NCBI GenBank assembly: GCA_965223435.1
Contig: CBDCWQ010000022.1
Span: 744,001-808,000, forward strand
Length of the DNA: 64,000 bases
Reading direction: 5' to 3'
Origin: CBDCWQ01 sp965223435
GTDB lineage: Bacteria > Myxococcota > Kuafuiibacteriia > Kuafuiibacteriales > Kuafuiibacteriaceae
Notes under the pieces: model-generated
Seen by the model: the letters and a program-made list of their open reading frames with translations, nothing else
Database searches by the model: none
What the model was told of the DNA's origin: nothing
Translations under genes and position numbers: made by a program
Part shown: in pieces, positions 37,973-47,006 of the stretch
Numbering within the stretch: the first letter of the stretch is position 1
Layout: each line of letters opens with the position of its first letter

Positions 37973-38902
37973 ATGGTTCTAGCAGCAAAGAGACTGACGA
38001 GCCCGGCCCGACCATTCTTGAAGTGGGCCGGCGGAAAAACCCAGCTTCTACACGAGATTTTAGCCCATCTTCCGGATCAAATATCGACGTACTACGAACC
38101 CTTTGTCGGCGGGGGCGCGGTCTTTTTCGCGCTGGCCAGTGAAGGACGTTTTCGGCGGGCGGTGATTTCCGACCAAAACCCCGAGCTGGTGGAAACCTAC
38201 CTTAGCATTCGCGATGAGGTGGATGCGGTCATGGCCGCACTCAAAAAGCACGTACGCTACGCACGGGATCCCGACTACTACTACAAACTCAGAGCCGTAA
38301 ACCCGGCGTCCCTCAAGCGTGCACAACGGGCGGCTCGCCTCCTGTACATCAACAAGACCTGCTTCAACGGGCTCTATCGGGTGAACAAGAAGGGCCAGTT
38401 CAACGTCCCCTTTGGCCGCTACGCAAACCCGCGGGTCCTGAACGAGGATCTCCTCCTGAGGGCGTCCGGGGCCCTTCAGGGAGTGAAGATTCTTCAATCC
38501 GACTTCGAGGCCGTATCCAAACAGGCCGGACGTGGTGATGCCGTGTACTTCGACCCACCCTACGTCCCCATTTCTGCCACTTCGTCCTTCAAGGCTTACC
38601 ATGCACGGCCCTTCGAGCAAGACGAACACCAGCGCCTGGCTGAAGCCTACCGCGCATGCTGGAGCCGGGGCGCTGTTGCAGTGTTATCCAATTCGGATTG
38701 CCCCTTTACGCGTTCCCTCTACCGCGGACTCAAAGTCCGCACGGTGTCGGCAACCCGAGCCATCAATTCCGTGGCGACCGGGCGAGGTCGAGTCTCGGAG
38801 ATCCTCGTCCTCCGGCCGCAGACCCGTCGTCTGAATCTCACCAAACCAGTGGATTCCGCATTGCCGTTTGTCCACAAGCACCGCAAACGAAAAAGCGCTT
38901 AG
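37973..38902 (+). CDS. Dam-family DNA adenine methyltransferase
   Basis: A 309-residue class alpha N6-adenine methyltransferase (D12 class). PFLKWAGGK binds S-adenosylmethionine, YYEPFVGGGAVFFAL is motif I, INKTCFNGLYRVN is the Dam signature near the target-recognition region, and DPPY (about residue 194) is the catalytic motif. Such enzymes usually modify GATC. No restriction enzyme gene lies nearby, so it looks like an orphan methylase with a regulatory or repair role. The ATG lacks a strong ribosome binding site. A clear intrinsic terminator follows. The basic tail (HKHRKRKSA) is unusual for the family. Confidence 0.93.
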   Translation: MVLAAKRLTSPARPFLKWAGGKTQLLHEILAHLPDQISTYYEPFVGGGAVFFALASEGRFRRAVISDQNPELVETYLSIRDEVDAVMAALKKHVRYARDPDYYYKLRAVNPASLKRAQRAARLLYINKTCFNGLYRVNKKGQFNVPFGRYANPRVLNEDLLLRASGALQGVKILQSDFEAVSKQAGRGDAVYFDPPYVPISATSSFKAYHARPFEQDEHQRLAEAYRACWSRGAVAVLSNSDCPFTRSLYRGLKVRTVSATRAINSVATGRGRVSEILVLRPQTRRLNLTKPVDSALPFVHKHRKRKSA

Positions 38903-38916
38903 GGACGGACCCATGT

Positions 38917-38951
38917 AGATTCAAGACCCACCTCGACCCTTGAATCTTTTT
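38917..38951 (+). terminator. Intrinsic terminator of the methylase gene
   Basis: AGATTCAAG (38917-38925) and CTTGAATCT (38939-38947) form a perfect 9-bp stem with a 13-nt loop, followed by a short T run. It lies 15 bp past the methylase stop and 33 bp before the pseudokinase start, so the two genes are probably separate units. Confidence 0.75.
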
Positions 38952-38983
38952 CTCGCCAGCCTCAGTTATACTGCGGAATCAGC

Positions 38984-39772
38984 GTGGACTGGATACCCAC
39001 AAGAGAAGGCATCGACACCACGGCCTTTCAGGGGCAACGCATTGGCCCCTACCGCCTTGGCCCGAAGGTCCGAGACACCCGCTTCGGCGTCGCGGTGGTG
39101 GCGGTGGAGCAAGAACGACCGCACCTCGTCGAACTCGAGCGCCTCGACAAACTCCGGGGAACAAGCTGGACCGGCCCCGAAAGCCGTTTGATGAAAGATG
39201 TGGCCCACGTCATCGGTCTCGAACACCCGCACCTGACACCCACCCTGGGCGCGGGTGTTGCCAACAAGGTCCCCTACCTCGTACGCCCATATTGCCTAGG
39301 AAGAACGATGGCCGACGCCATCAAAGCAGATCCGGTGGTCAGCGAGGAGGTTGCGGTCGGGGTCATCTATTCGGTCGCTGAGGTCCTCTCTTTTTTGATG
39401 AAAGAAGGACCCGAGCCGGGTGCGTGTGCCATGGGAGGCGTTGAGCTCGAGAACATCTACCTGGGCTTTGGAGGCGAAGTCCGCCTGACCGGCGTTGGCC
39501 TAAAGGGCCCAAGAGCAGAAAACCAAGATCCCTTGACACTGGATCTCACAAGTTGCCTCGCCCTCGCCGAACTCCTGCCGGGCGAACATCCCGCTCTCGA
39601 GGGCATCATCAAAGGATCAGGCTCGACCCGTGACCTATCCACACGCTTGCGCAAGAGCTATCGCGAGGCTTGTGCGCACCGGGTAGAACATGTGGCTACA
39701 TTTTTAAGAGCCCGCTTCGAAGAAAAAATCCGCGAGGAGCGCGCTTTTTTTCATATGACCACTCTGCACTGA
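38984..39772 (+). CDS. Pseudokinase (catalytically degenerate Ser/Thr kinase fold)
   Basis: A 262-residue protein with a GTG start and a kinase-like plan but no active site. The N-lobe start IGPYRLGPKVRDTRFGVAVV lacks the Gly-rich loop, and LVELERLDKL has no VAIK lysine. HPHLTPTLGAGVANKVPYLV corresponds to the hinge approach. The catalytic loop HRDLKPEN is replaced by MGGVELENIYLG and DFG by LTGVGLKG. It ends without a membrane segment. Pseudokinases act as scaffolds or allosteric partners; the active PEGA kinase at 6.8-8.4 kb is one conceivable partner, but nothing here links them. Assignment rests on the ordered match of degenerate motifs. Confidence 0.65.
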   Translation: MDWIPTREGIDTTAFQGQRIGPYRLGPKVRDTRFGVAVVAVEQERPHLVELERLDKLRGTSWTGPESRLMKDVAHVIGLEHPHLTPTLGAGVANKVPYLVRPYCLGRTMADAIKADPVVSEEVAVGVIYSVAEVLSFLMKEGPEPGACAMGGVELENIYLGFGGEVRLTGVGLKGPRAENQDPLTLDLTSCLALAELLPGEHPALEGIIKGSGSTRDLSTRLRKSYREACAHRVEHVATFLRARFEEKIREERAFFHMTTLH

Positions 39773-39825
39773 CCAAGTTGCGTGTTTCAGTCCGCAACCT
39801 TGCTATGTAGGTAGTCGAAAAAGAC

Positions 39826-39841
39826 GTAGACTGTTGTCTAC
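39826..39841. promoter_or_regulatory. Palindrome upstream of the acidic lipoprotein gene
   Basis: GTAGAC-TGTT-GTCTAC is a perfect 6-bp inverted repeat with a 4-bp spacer, followed by TTGACA at 39845-39850. It is 90 bp before the lipoprotein start. It may be an operator next to a -35 box, but no good -10 follows at 16-18 bp. Confidence 0.4.
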
Positions 39842-39930
39842 AGATTGACATGCAAGACCATAATTCTCAGTCGAGCCGAGTTGGCCCAAAACTTTCATAG
39901 GTCTTGGAGCACGAAAGGGAGATTTCGCCT

Positions 39931-41136
39931 ATGACTTCAAGACACTTGTGCACCTACTTATCCACTGCTTTCATGACCCTGGCCCTTGCCTGCGGTCAAG
40001 AGGCAGAGAACATCGAGACCGGCGCATCCGACCAGAATCTTGCATCGTCCTTCGGAGGCATCACCGAAGACAAAGAGCCGGCCGAGTTCAACATGCCCGA
40101 AGAAGCCTTCGGCGAACGAAACGAAGAGCCTGAGGGAAGGGATCGAGACCCAGTAGATCGGGACACACGTCAGAAAATCGACGAGCGCAACCGAGAGGCA
40201 CGAGATCTGAACCGACCGGAAGGAGAGCGGCCCATGGTGATGGGCCTCAACATCACCTGGGGCCGACATGAAATCGACCGCGAAGCTCAGGACATCGTCG
40301 TCTGGAATGCCACAGTCAGCATCGACTGCGGCCGACTCGGCGTGCGCCGCCTGATCGCGATGGAACGAGGTGAAGGCGTGGTTCGGCCACGAGAGAGCCA
40401 CCAGATCGTCTCCTTCATGTCCAAAACCAGACCAGCCTTCGACGGCGTGGCCCTGGCCGTCGCCATTCACGCTGACGACAAAGACTGCGCCGAAACCGGC
40501 ACGCTCCGCTTCGAAAGCGAGGCCCTCGACGCCGCACTGGACATTCCACTGATGGCCATCGCGGACCTCGACCGCACCCACGAGCTTGGTGACGGCAACG
40601 CGGTGGTCTTCCTCGGCCACCGGGTCGAGCCAGACGACAACGACCGCTGTGTCAAAGGTTTCTTGCGGGGCCGCTGGCACCCAGTCCACGACACCGACGA
40701 CCAAACCACCGCACGACCCCCGGCCGACGACGCTGAGGCAAACGTCGCTTCCCCCCGTGACGACCAAGACCCAGACCGGCCCGCACGACAAGCCGACGGG
40801 TTCTTCCGCGGCCAGGTATTCAACGAGCTCGGCGAGCTCCGAGGCCACATCAAGGGCATTTACGGCGTCCCCAGCGACGGCCCCCACGCTGGCAAACCCG
40901 TATTCTTCGGCAAGTACATCAACCTCGATGGCGAATTCAAAGGCGTACTCGCCGGCCACTACGGAGAAGGCCGATTCCGCGGCGCCTGGCACGCGAGACC
41001 AGAAGCCGGCGCCATCCACGGATTCCTTGCCGGCGGATACACCGCAAACAACGAGGGCGACGGCGGCCGCTTTAGGGGCCGCTACGCCTCCAAAGCCTGC
41101 CGCCACCACCCCGAAGCCTCAAACCTCGAGGAATAA
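39931..41136 (+). CDS. Acidic lipoprotein with C-terminal Gly/Phe/Tyr repeats
   Basis: A protein of about 401 residues that I do not recognise. AAGGGAG precedes the ATG at 39931. A lipoprotein signal ends in MTLALAC. A long segment rich in Glu, Arg and Asp follows (about residues 30-105), then a beta-rich domain with a few Cys. The last 120 residues contain short imperfect repeats of the form GxFxGxxxGxY: FFRGQVFNELGELRGHIKGI, GEFKGVLAGHYGEGRFRGAW, GFLAGGYTANNEG, GRFRGRYA. These resemble MORN-like hairpins. A long frame on the opposite strand is a codon-bias shadow. It is probably an envelope protein of unknown role. Confidence 0.75.
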   Translation: MTSRHLCTYLSTAFMTLALACGQEAENIETGASDQNLASSFGGITEDKEPAEFNMPEEAFGERNEEPEGRDRDPVDRDTRQKIDERNREARDLNRPEGERPMVMGLNITWGRHEIDREAQDIVVWNATVSIDCGRLGVRRLIAMERGEGVVRPRESHQIVSFMSKTRPAFDGVALAVAIHADDKDCAETGTLRFESEALDAALDIPLMAIADLDRTHELGDGNAVVFLGHRVEPDDNDRCVKGFLRGRWHPVHDTDDQTTARPPADDAEANVASPRDDQDPDRPARQADGFFRGQVFNELGELRGHIKGIYGVPSDGPHAGKPVFFGKYINLDGEFKGVLAGHYGEGRFRGAWHARPEAGAIHGFLAGGYTANNEGDGGRFRGRYASKACRHHPEASNLEE

Positions 41137-41307
41137 TCCCCCCCTTCACGCCCCAAGACGAACCGCGCATCCTCCCAAGACCGATAAACCGATCGAGCGG
41201 TTCCCCCCCCGTTTCCCTTCCATTCCACGCCCCCCTCCCCCCCGCGGGAGTCCGACCCATGCATTCTTCTTTCCTCCACGCCCCGTTTCGTCGATGCTGT
41301 CCAAACC

Positions 41308-41646
41308 ATGGCGCCCCTCAGCGAATCCGACTTCGAATCCATTGCGGACCGCACCCTCCGCAATCTCTTAGAAGCGCTGTCCGACACTGAAGATGACCGG
41401 CTTGACGCCGACCTCGAAAGCGGCGTCCTCACCATCACCTTCGAAGACGACAGCAAGTACGTCATCAACAGTCACCGCGCCGCACGTCAGATATGGATGT
41501 CCGCCGACGCCTCCGCATGGCACTTCAATCGTCACGAGCAACACTGGCGCTCCACCAAAACCAACGAAGAGCTCTGGACCCTGGTCGAAGAACGGGTGGG
41601 CAATAAACTCGGTAAGCCCCTGCAACTCCAACGGCCAAGCCCATGA
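41308..41646 (+). CDS. cyaY: Frataxin-like iron protein CyaY
   Basis: A 112-residue protein, the usual CyaY size. The fold is alpha-beta-alpha. The N-terminal helix is acidic (DFESIADRTLRNLLEALSDT, then EDDRLDAD), the acidic ridge that binds iron. The central strands LTITFEDDSKYVINSHRAAR, QIWMSA and AWHF, then EELWTLVEERV, match the family, including the conserved Asn and Trp. CyaY regulates or supplies iron in iron-sulfur cluster assembly. It stands alone here, with no isc genes nearby. Confidence 0.85.
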   Translation: MAPLSESDFESIADRTLRNLLEALSDTEDDRLDADLESGVLTITFEDDSKYVINSHRAARQIWMSADASAWHFNRHEQHWRSTKTNEELWTLVEERVGNKLGKPLQLQRPSP

Positions 41647-41655
41647 TCAGAAGGC

Positions 41656-41880
41656 CTATGCCTCGATGACGGGTGCGATGGCGGTCTTTTCGATGGCCCA
41701 CTTCCCAGCCGGCGCCGAATCCGGAATCTAGATGTACAGAACCTCCCGTGGACCAATTTCGTCCAGGGCCTGCTGAATCAGTGTAGTTTTGCCATTTCGA
41801 CGGCGCCCGGTGATCCGAGCAAAGAACCACCGACGGCGCCCGAGGATTGTCTTCAGCTGGGCCAGCTCGATACCACGTCA
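41656..41880 (-). pseudogene. Fragment of an AAA ATPase (archaeal-ATPase/DUF4143-like type)
   Basis: The minus strand reads RGIELAQLKTILGRRRWFFA, then ITGRRRNGKTTLIQQALDEI with a Walker A motif, then VLYI, a stop codon, and IPDSAPAGKW in the same frame. Functional relatives read Y-x-QIPDSxPAG without a stop at this place, so the gene carries a nonsense mutation at the usual Gln codon. Both ends are lost. It is a relic next to the tRNA-Val integration site, probably from an earlier accessory segment. Confidence 0.7.
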
Positions 41881-42464
41881 GTAAAAACCCCGGGCCATTC
41901 TAAGACTCTTAAGATAAAAACTTTTATCTTATTGATGAGATTTTCGCAACTATTTGAAATCAAGGTGTTTTTTGCATTGTATTTGGCGTCGGAGCTTTCC
42001 TTGGACCGCTGGGGGCAGGACATCAGGCGTGGGTTGCGTCCGAGATCCGAGCTTTCACCAATTCCACGCACCCTTTCGACCGCCTTTTGTAGTCCCGCGA
42101 GCTGCTCCTCTAGGGCCTCGCAGTCCCGCTTCCATCCATTTGGAAACACACGTCGCACGGCACATGCCTTTGTCCCTCGCTAACAACACATCCACCATCC
42201 AGCTCCTCTAACTGTGCTTCAAGCTCCTTGACCTCCTTCTCTTTTTCTAGGGCCTAAGGCGGCCTTAGGCTAAGAGAAAAGACGATCTGCCGCACAACCC
42301 GAAACGTGACACGGGCGCACAGAGCATTCCGGGTCGTGACGCAGAAAGTGATGACATCGGTGGTGACGTTCCCAGGGCGAATGACACAAGGCCCCACATG
42401 CTCGCGTTGGTCGTTCCACCGAGAAGGCGCGGGAGAACATCCGCTGAGGGGCTGAAGAGATGGG
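41881..42464. other. Gene-poor decayed segment left of tRNA-Val
   Basis: No intact gene. An AT-rich stretch lies near 41910-41990. A minus-strand coiled-coil stretch (LEKEKEVKELEAQLEELDGG, about 42257-42195) ends at a stop near 42110 and is probably another relic. Several overlapping frames around 42250-42650 have no coding signature. Confidence 0.4.
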
Positions 42465-42620
42465 ATGGTTCTGAGGGCTGCGATCGGGCACGCCAATGCG
42501 CGGATGACCGAAGCGTATTCGATGATTTCTGCCAAGGAGCAGCGTCGGGGGCCGGACCGTGTTGTGAGGCTGGTGACTGGTGAGGGTTGCCCTGATGGTC
42601 GGGGAAAAGTGGTGACGTAA
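42465..42620 (+). pseudogene. C-terminal remnant of a tyrosine recombinase
   Basis: A 51-codon frame reads AAIGHANARMTEAYSMISAK followed by EQRRGPDRVV. The GHxxxxMTExYS pattern is the end of the catalytic domain of phage-type integrases, with the conserved His of GH and the nucleophilic Tyr. The upstream part of the domain is gone (stop five codons before). It lies 75 bp left of tRNA-Val and is independent of the intact integrase to the right. Confidence 0.45.
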
Positions 42621-42693
42621 GTGGTGACAAACACCCAAACCTCCACTTTCAACTTTTCACCTAGCTGGAAAAAGTGTAGTGATTCCGAGGTTA

Positions 42694-44059
<1,366 letters not shown>

Positions 44060-44395
44060 AACCTTGCTCCTTCTTGAAAAAGTCGGAGCGTTGCCGTTTG
44101 ACAATGAACATTGCTTGGCGAGCCTCCTTGAAAGCAACCAAATCTTGGTACAAGAACTCCATCTTGCCGTGCGCTCCCCGGCCGACGGGCGTCAATTCGC
44201 CACGCATCACGGCCTTGCGGACCGCCGAAGTCGTACGAAAACCAAGCATTTCGGCCGCTGCTTCGATCCACAAGCGACCGTCCGGCCGGTGATGAGCCGG
44301 TTTTCGATCCTCGTCGTTTGTGTTGGCGCTCATGAGAAAAGGTCACGGTTTTTCAGCTGCTCACATCCGTCCCTGGGGACGGTTCAAGGGGCCTT

Positions 44396-44635
44396 TCACA
44401 GGGCAGATCGATTCGACTGCGCCCGGTCATCGTCCCCGTCGACGTCATCGACGAGTTGCTTCGCCTTCTCCGCGGGGATCCCGAGTGCCTTGGCGATCTT
44501 TTTGATCTGAGACTCGTAGGGGCGAAATCGTAGGCTCTCGATTCGACCGATCACGCCTCCGTCTAGACCTGAACGCCGACCGAGCTCTGCCTTCGACCAG
44601 CCGAGTTCTTGTCGTTTCTTCGTAAGCAAAATCAT
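44396..44635 (-). CDS. XRE-family HTH regulator
   Basis: A 79-residue Cro/CI-type repressor. The ATG at 44635 has GGAGG nine bases upstream; the longer frame upstream of it is not family-like. LTKKRQELGWSKAELGRRSG and VIGRIESLRFRPYESQIKKI are the HTH and recognition helices, followed by AKALGIPAEKAKQLVDD and an acidic tail. It lies upstream of the Xis-like gene and probably controls the element's int/xis genes and, across the 610-bp gap, perhaps the divergent kinase/Thg1 pair. Confidence 0.85.
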   Translation of the reverse strand: MILLTKKRQELGWSKAELGRRSGLDGGVIGRIESLRFRPYESQIKKIAKALGIPAEKAKQLVDDVDGDDDRAQSNRSAL

Positions 44636-45246
44636 TGAGACCTCCGTATCCGTACCGAATGCGAACTTCGATACGCATCCAAGATAAGGCCTCACCAATT
44701 GATTACGTAACCCTTTATTTTTCGGAAATTTTGCGAAAGATCCCGGGATTCTCTGGTACGAAAATCCGCCATCGCGAAGCACGGATTTTAACGTGGTTCG
44801 TACCTTTAACTTTTGCGCCCAAGCCAAGCTTGTCTTGGGCAACTGTGCCTCTTTTTGAGCGGGAGACACCCTGTCGGTAAGAAACTTGGTGCCCTTTGAG
44901 TACGGACTCAGTCGAAATCAGCATGAAAAAATGCAGATGGTAATTTGGGGACGCCATCGACCAAGTCATAGTCCTATTGTGCGTACTTTTCGGGGTCCGA
45001 GTGATAGTCTTTGTTGCTTCAAAAGGACGCCATTTGGCTTAGAAATGGGCCCCTGGCGCGCGGCCTTCGACTGCTATTTTCTGGTATAGAAAACGAGAAA
45101 GCTTGTATGACTATTTCCTACCTCCGCGGCCATGAGCTGGACCCCGTCGGAAAGAACATGTAGGGAGCTTGATCCGTTGTCTCTGGCACCGGAGAATGCT
45201 GGGAGTTGGTATTGGAGCCATTCCCCTGGAATAAGGTCAGAAGTCG
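44636..45246. other. Divergent regulatory gap of the element
   Basis: About 610 bp between the XRE gene and the kinase gene, expected to carry two divergent promoters. It contains AT-rich tracts and an extended -10-like box at 45082-45090. I find no gene, tRNA or long repeat, though a small RNA could hide here. Confidence 0.4.
45082..45090 (+). promoter_or_regulatory. Putative extended -10 box of the kinase/Thg1 operon
   Basis: TGGTATAGA fits the TGnTATAnT pattern of an extended -10 element, 157 bp before the kinase start. No good -35 is seen, which extended -10 promoters can lack. Confidence 0.3.
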
Positions 45247-45690
45247 ATGGAAGCAGTTATTTTCGTCGGAACTCAAGCAACTGGTAAATCGACTTTCTAC
45301 TGGGAGCGTTTTTTTCGGACTCACGTGCGCATCAGCCTCGATATGCTTCGGACGAGACATCGCGAAAAGCGTCTCCTTGAGACATGTCTGGATATTCGTC
45401 AACCCTTCGTGGTGGACAATACCAACCCGACGGCGGAAGATCGTAGAAAATATATCGATGCCGCAAGAAAGGCAGGGTTTAAGGTTTTGGGCTTTTACTT
45501 CCAGTCCAAGATCGATGATTGTGTGCGCCGGAATCTGGATCGGCCTGAATTCGATCAAATTCCTGAACGCGGAGTTCGAGGAACCCACGCTCGTTTGGAG
45601 TTGCCTGAGATAACCGAGGGATTTGAACAGATTCACTACGTTCGTATTGACCCTGTTGGTGGTTTTCTTGTGGAGGATTGGAACCAATGA
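45247..45690 (+). CDS. P-loop polynucleotide-kinase-like protein
   Basis: A 147-residue AAA_33-type kinase, about the size of the kinase domain alone of T4 Pnkp or human PNKP. Walker A is VGTQATGKST (7-16). RISLDMLRTRHREKR follows, with the Asp that activates the 5'-OH in the family. VVDNTNPTAEDRRKYIDAA (55-73) is the hallmark of PNKP-like kinases, and the lid Arg residues lie in CVRRNLDRPEFDQIPERGVR. It probably phosphorylates the 5' end of RNA or DNA. Its stop overlaps the ATG of the Thg1-like gene (ATGA), so the two are translationally coupled and likely share a pathway. Codon use is more AT-rich than in the chromosomal neighbours. Confidence 0.88.
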   Translation: MEAVIFVGTQATGKSTFYWERFFRTHVRISLDMLRTRHREKRLLETCLDIRQPFVVDNTNPTAEDRRKYIDAARKAGFKVLGFYFQSKIDDCVRRNLDRPEFDQIPERGVRGTHARLELPEITEGFEQIHYVRIDPVGGFLVEDWNQ

Positions 45691-46478
45691 AATTTGATGA
45701 CCTCGACGCAAAAATGCGGGCATTCGAGACGTCGCATGATTTATGTGTCCTTCCCAATCTTTTCATGGTGGCGCGGATTGATGGGCGTAGCTTTACTCGG
45801 CTGACCAAAGAACTACATGATTTTGATGCGCCCTACGATGAGCGTTTTCGGGACTATATGGTTACTACCGTTGAGCACCTCATGGGTGTGGGACTCAGAG
45901 TGATCTACGGTTACACGCAAAGCGATGAAATCTCACTTGTTTTCCATCGAGATGAAGACGGTTTTGGTCGAAAACTGAGAAAGCTTAATTCGATTCTTGC
46001 CGGCGAAGCGAGTGCGAAATTCTCGGTCCTTCTTGGTGATATTGCCGCGTTTGATTGCAGGATTTGTCAGATCCCATCGCTTGCCATCTTGGTGGATTAC
46101 CTTCGTTGGCGGAACGAGGACGCTCATCGGAATGCGCTTAGTGCCCACTGCTATTGGGCGCTTCGTGGTAAAGGAGACTCTGTTAGGAAGGCTACGGAGA
46201 CTCTGTCAGGACTTTCCGTGTCGGAAAAGAACGAGCTTCTTTTTCAAACCAGCGGCGTCAACTTTAACGATGTTCCGAAATGGCAAAGACGAGGAGTGGG
46301 CTTATTCTGGGAGACGTACGAGAAGCAGGCGGAAAATCCTAAGACGGGTCAACAGGTGTTGGCGTCTCGGCGCCGAATTAGGACTGAGCTAGAGCTTCCA
46401 ATGAAGGACGATTACAGCGACTTCGTTAGAGAAATTATTCTTCGAGAGCATCCAGGTATTGCTTTTGAGGGAGGTTGA
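45687..46478 (+). CDS. Thg1-like 3'-5' nucleotidyltransferase (TLP)
   Basis: A 263-residue member of the tRNA-His guanylyltransferase family. The ATG at 45687 overlaps the kinase stop. ARIDGRSFTRLTKE holds the first metal-binding Asp (Asp32) and YGYTQSDEISLVF the second acidic pair (Asp80, Glu81). FGRKLRKLNSILAGEASAKF and YLRWRNEDAHRNALSAHCYW are further family blocks. Bacterial TLPs add nucleotides in the 3'-5' direction to repair truncated tRNA 5' ends, and generally do not perform the eukaryotic G-1 addition. A 5' kinase cotranslated with it would supply a 5' phosphate for that reaction. Substrate preference here is unknown. Confidence 0.92.
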   Translation: MKFDDLDAKMRAFETSHDLCVLPNLFMVARIDGRSFTRLTKELHDFDAPYDERFRDYMVTTVEHLMGVGLRVIYGYTQSDEISLVFHRDEDGFGRKLRKLNSILAGEASAKFSVLLGDIAAFDCRICQIPSLAILVDYLRWRNEDAHRNALSAHCYWALRGKGDSVRKATETLSGLSVSEKNELLFQTSGVNFNDVPKWQRRGVGLFWETYEKQAENPKTGQQVLASRRRIRTELELPMKDDYSDFVREIILREHPGIAFEGG

Positions 46479-46640
46479 GACGGCACCTCTCTGACACGAA
46501 CACTCATCCCCCCCACTCCCTCTGAAAGTAGGTTTTTGCCTTGTTTTGGTCTCATGTCTGAGGCGCGTGGTCCTTACGACTGGTTGATTCGGTGAGCAGG
46601 ATTACGAAAATTTCTGTTCTGTTTTACGAAGATGATCGAA

Positions 46641-47006
46641 TCATGGTTCCGAATTTTCTCTGCGGGCAGCTTGGTCTCCCGTCCCTTCGTCGAGTGGTCG
46701 AACGATAATTTGGACGGGGTCAAACGCATCGATGAGCATGCGCACTGCCGGGTTGACCAAAGCTGACGCAAGTGTTGCTTGGCTGACCTCCCCGTATCGG
46801 CCATCTGGGCGGCGGTTCAAGACGATCTCTTTCGGTTTTGCCCTCGGTTGGCATCGTGGGCTCGGATCATTTGCGCTCGGTGAGTTCTTCGGACCCTTCG
46901 AGATCGCACTGACAAAACTGACAGAAGTGTTTTTGTCGGTTTTGTCAGTGCTTCTTCCGACCTTCTCTGGCTGAAAATCGAGCCATTTTGAACGAAAACC
47001 CGCCAT
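46641..47006 (-). CDS. Hypothetical protein coupled to the PrimPol gene
   Basis: A 121-residue protein whose ATG overlaps the stop of the PrimPol/DUF3987 gene (TGATG), so it is translationally coupled to it. The N-terminus KVGRSTDKTDKNTSVSFVSA is a polar Thr/Ser/Lys stretch that I associate with small proteins after DUF3987 genes in mobile elements. The C-terminal half (RPDGRYGEVSQATLASALVN, DPVQIIVRPLDEGTGD) may form a small domain. No named family; a replication accessory role is inferred from position alone. Confidence 0.55.
   Translation of the reverse strand: MAGFRSKWLDFQPEKVGRSTDKTDKNTSVSFVSAISKGPKNSPSANDPSPRCQPRAKPKEIVLNRRPDGRYGEVSQATLASALVNPAVRMLIDAFDPVQIIVRPLDEGTGDQAARRENSEP

Noticed and set aside
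39958..41109. 383-codon minus-strand frame opposite the acidic lipoprotein
   Set aside because: It mirrors the codon bias of the plus-strand gene, which has a ribosome binding site and a lipobox; the mirror protein has no start signal or family.
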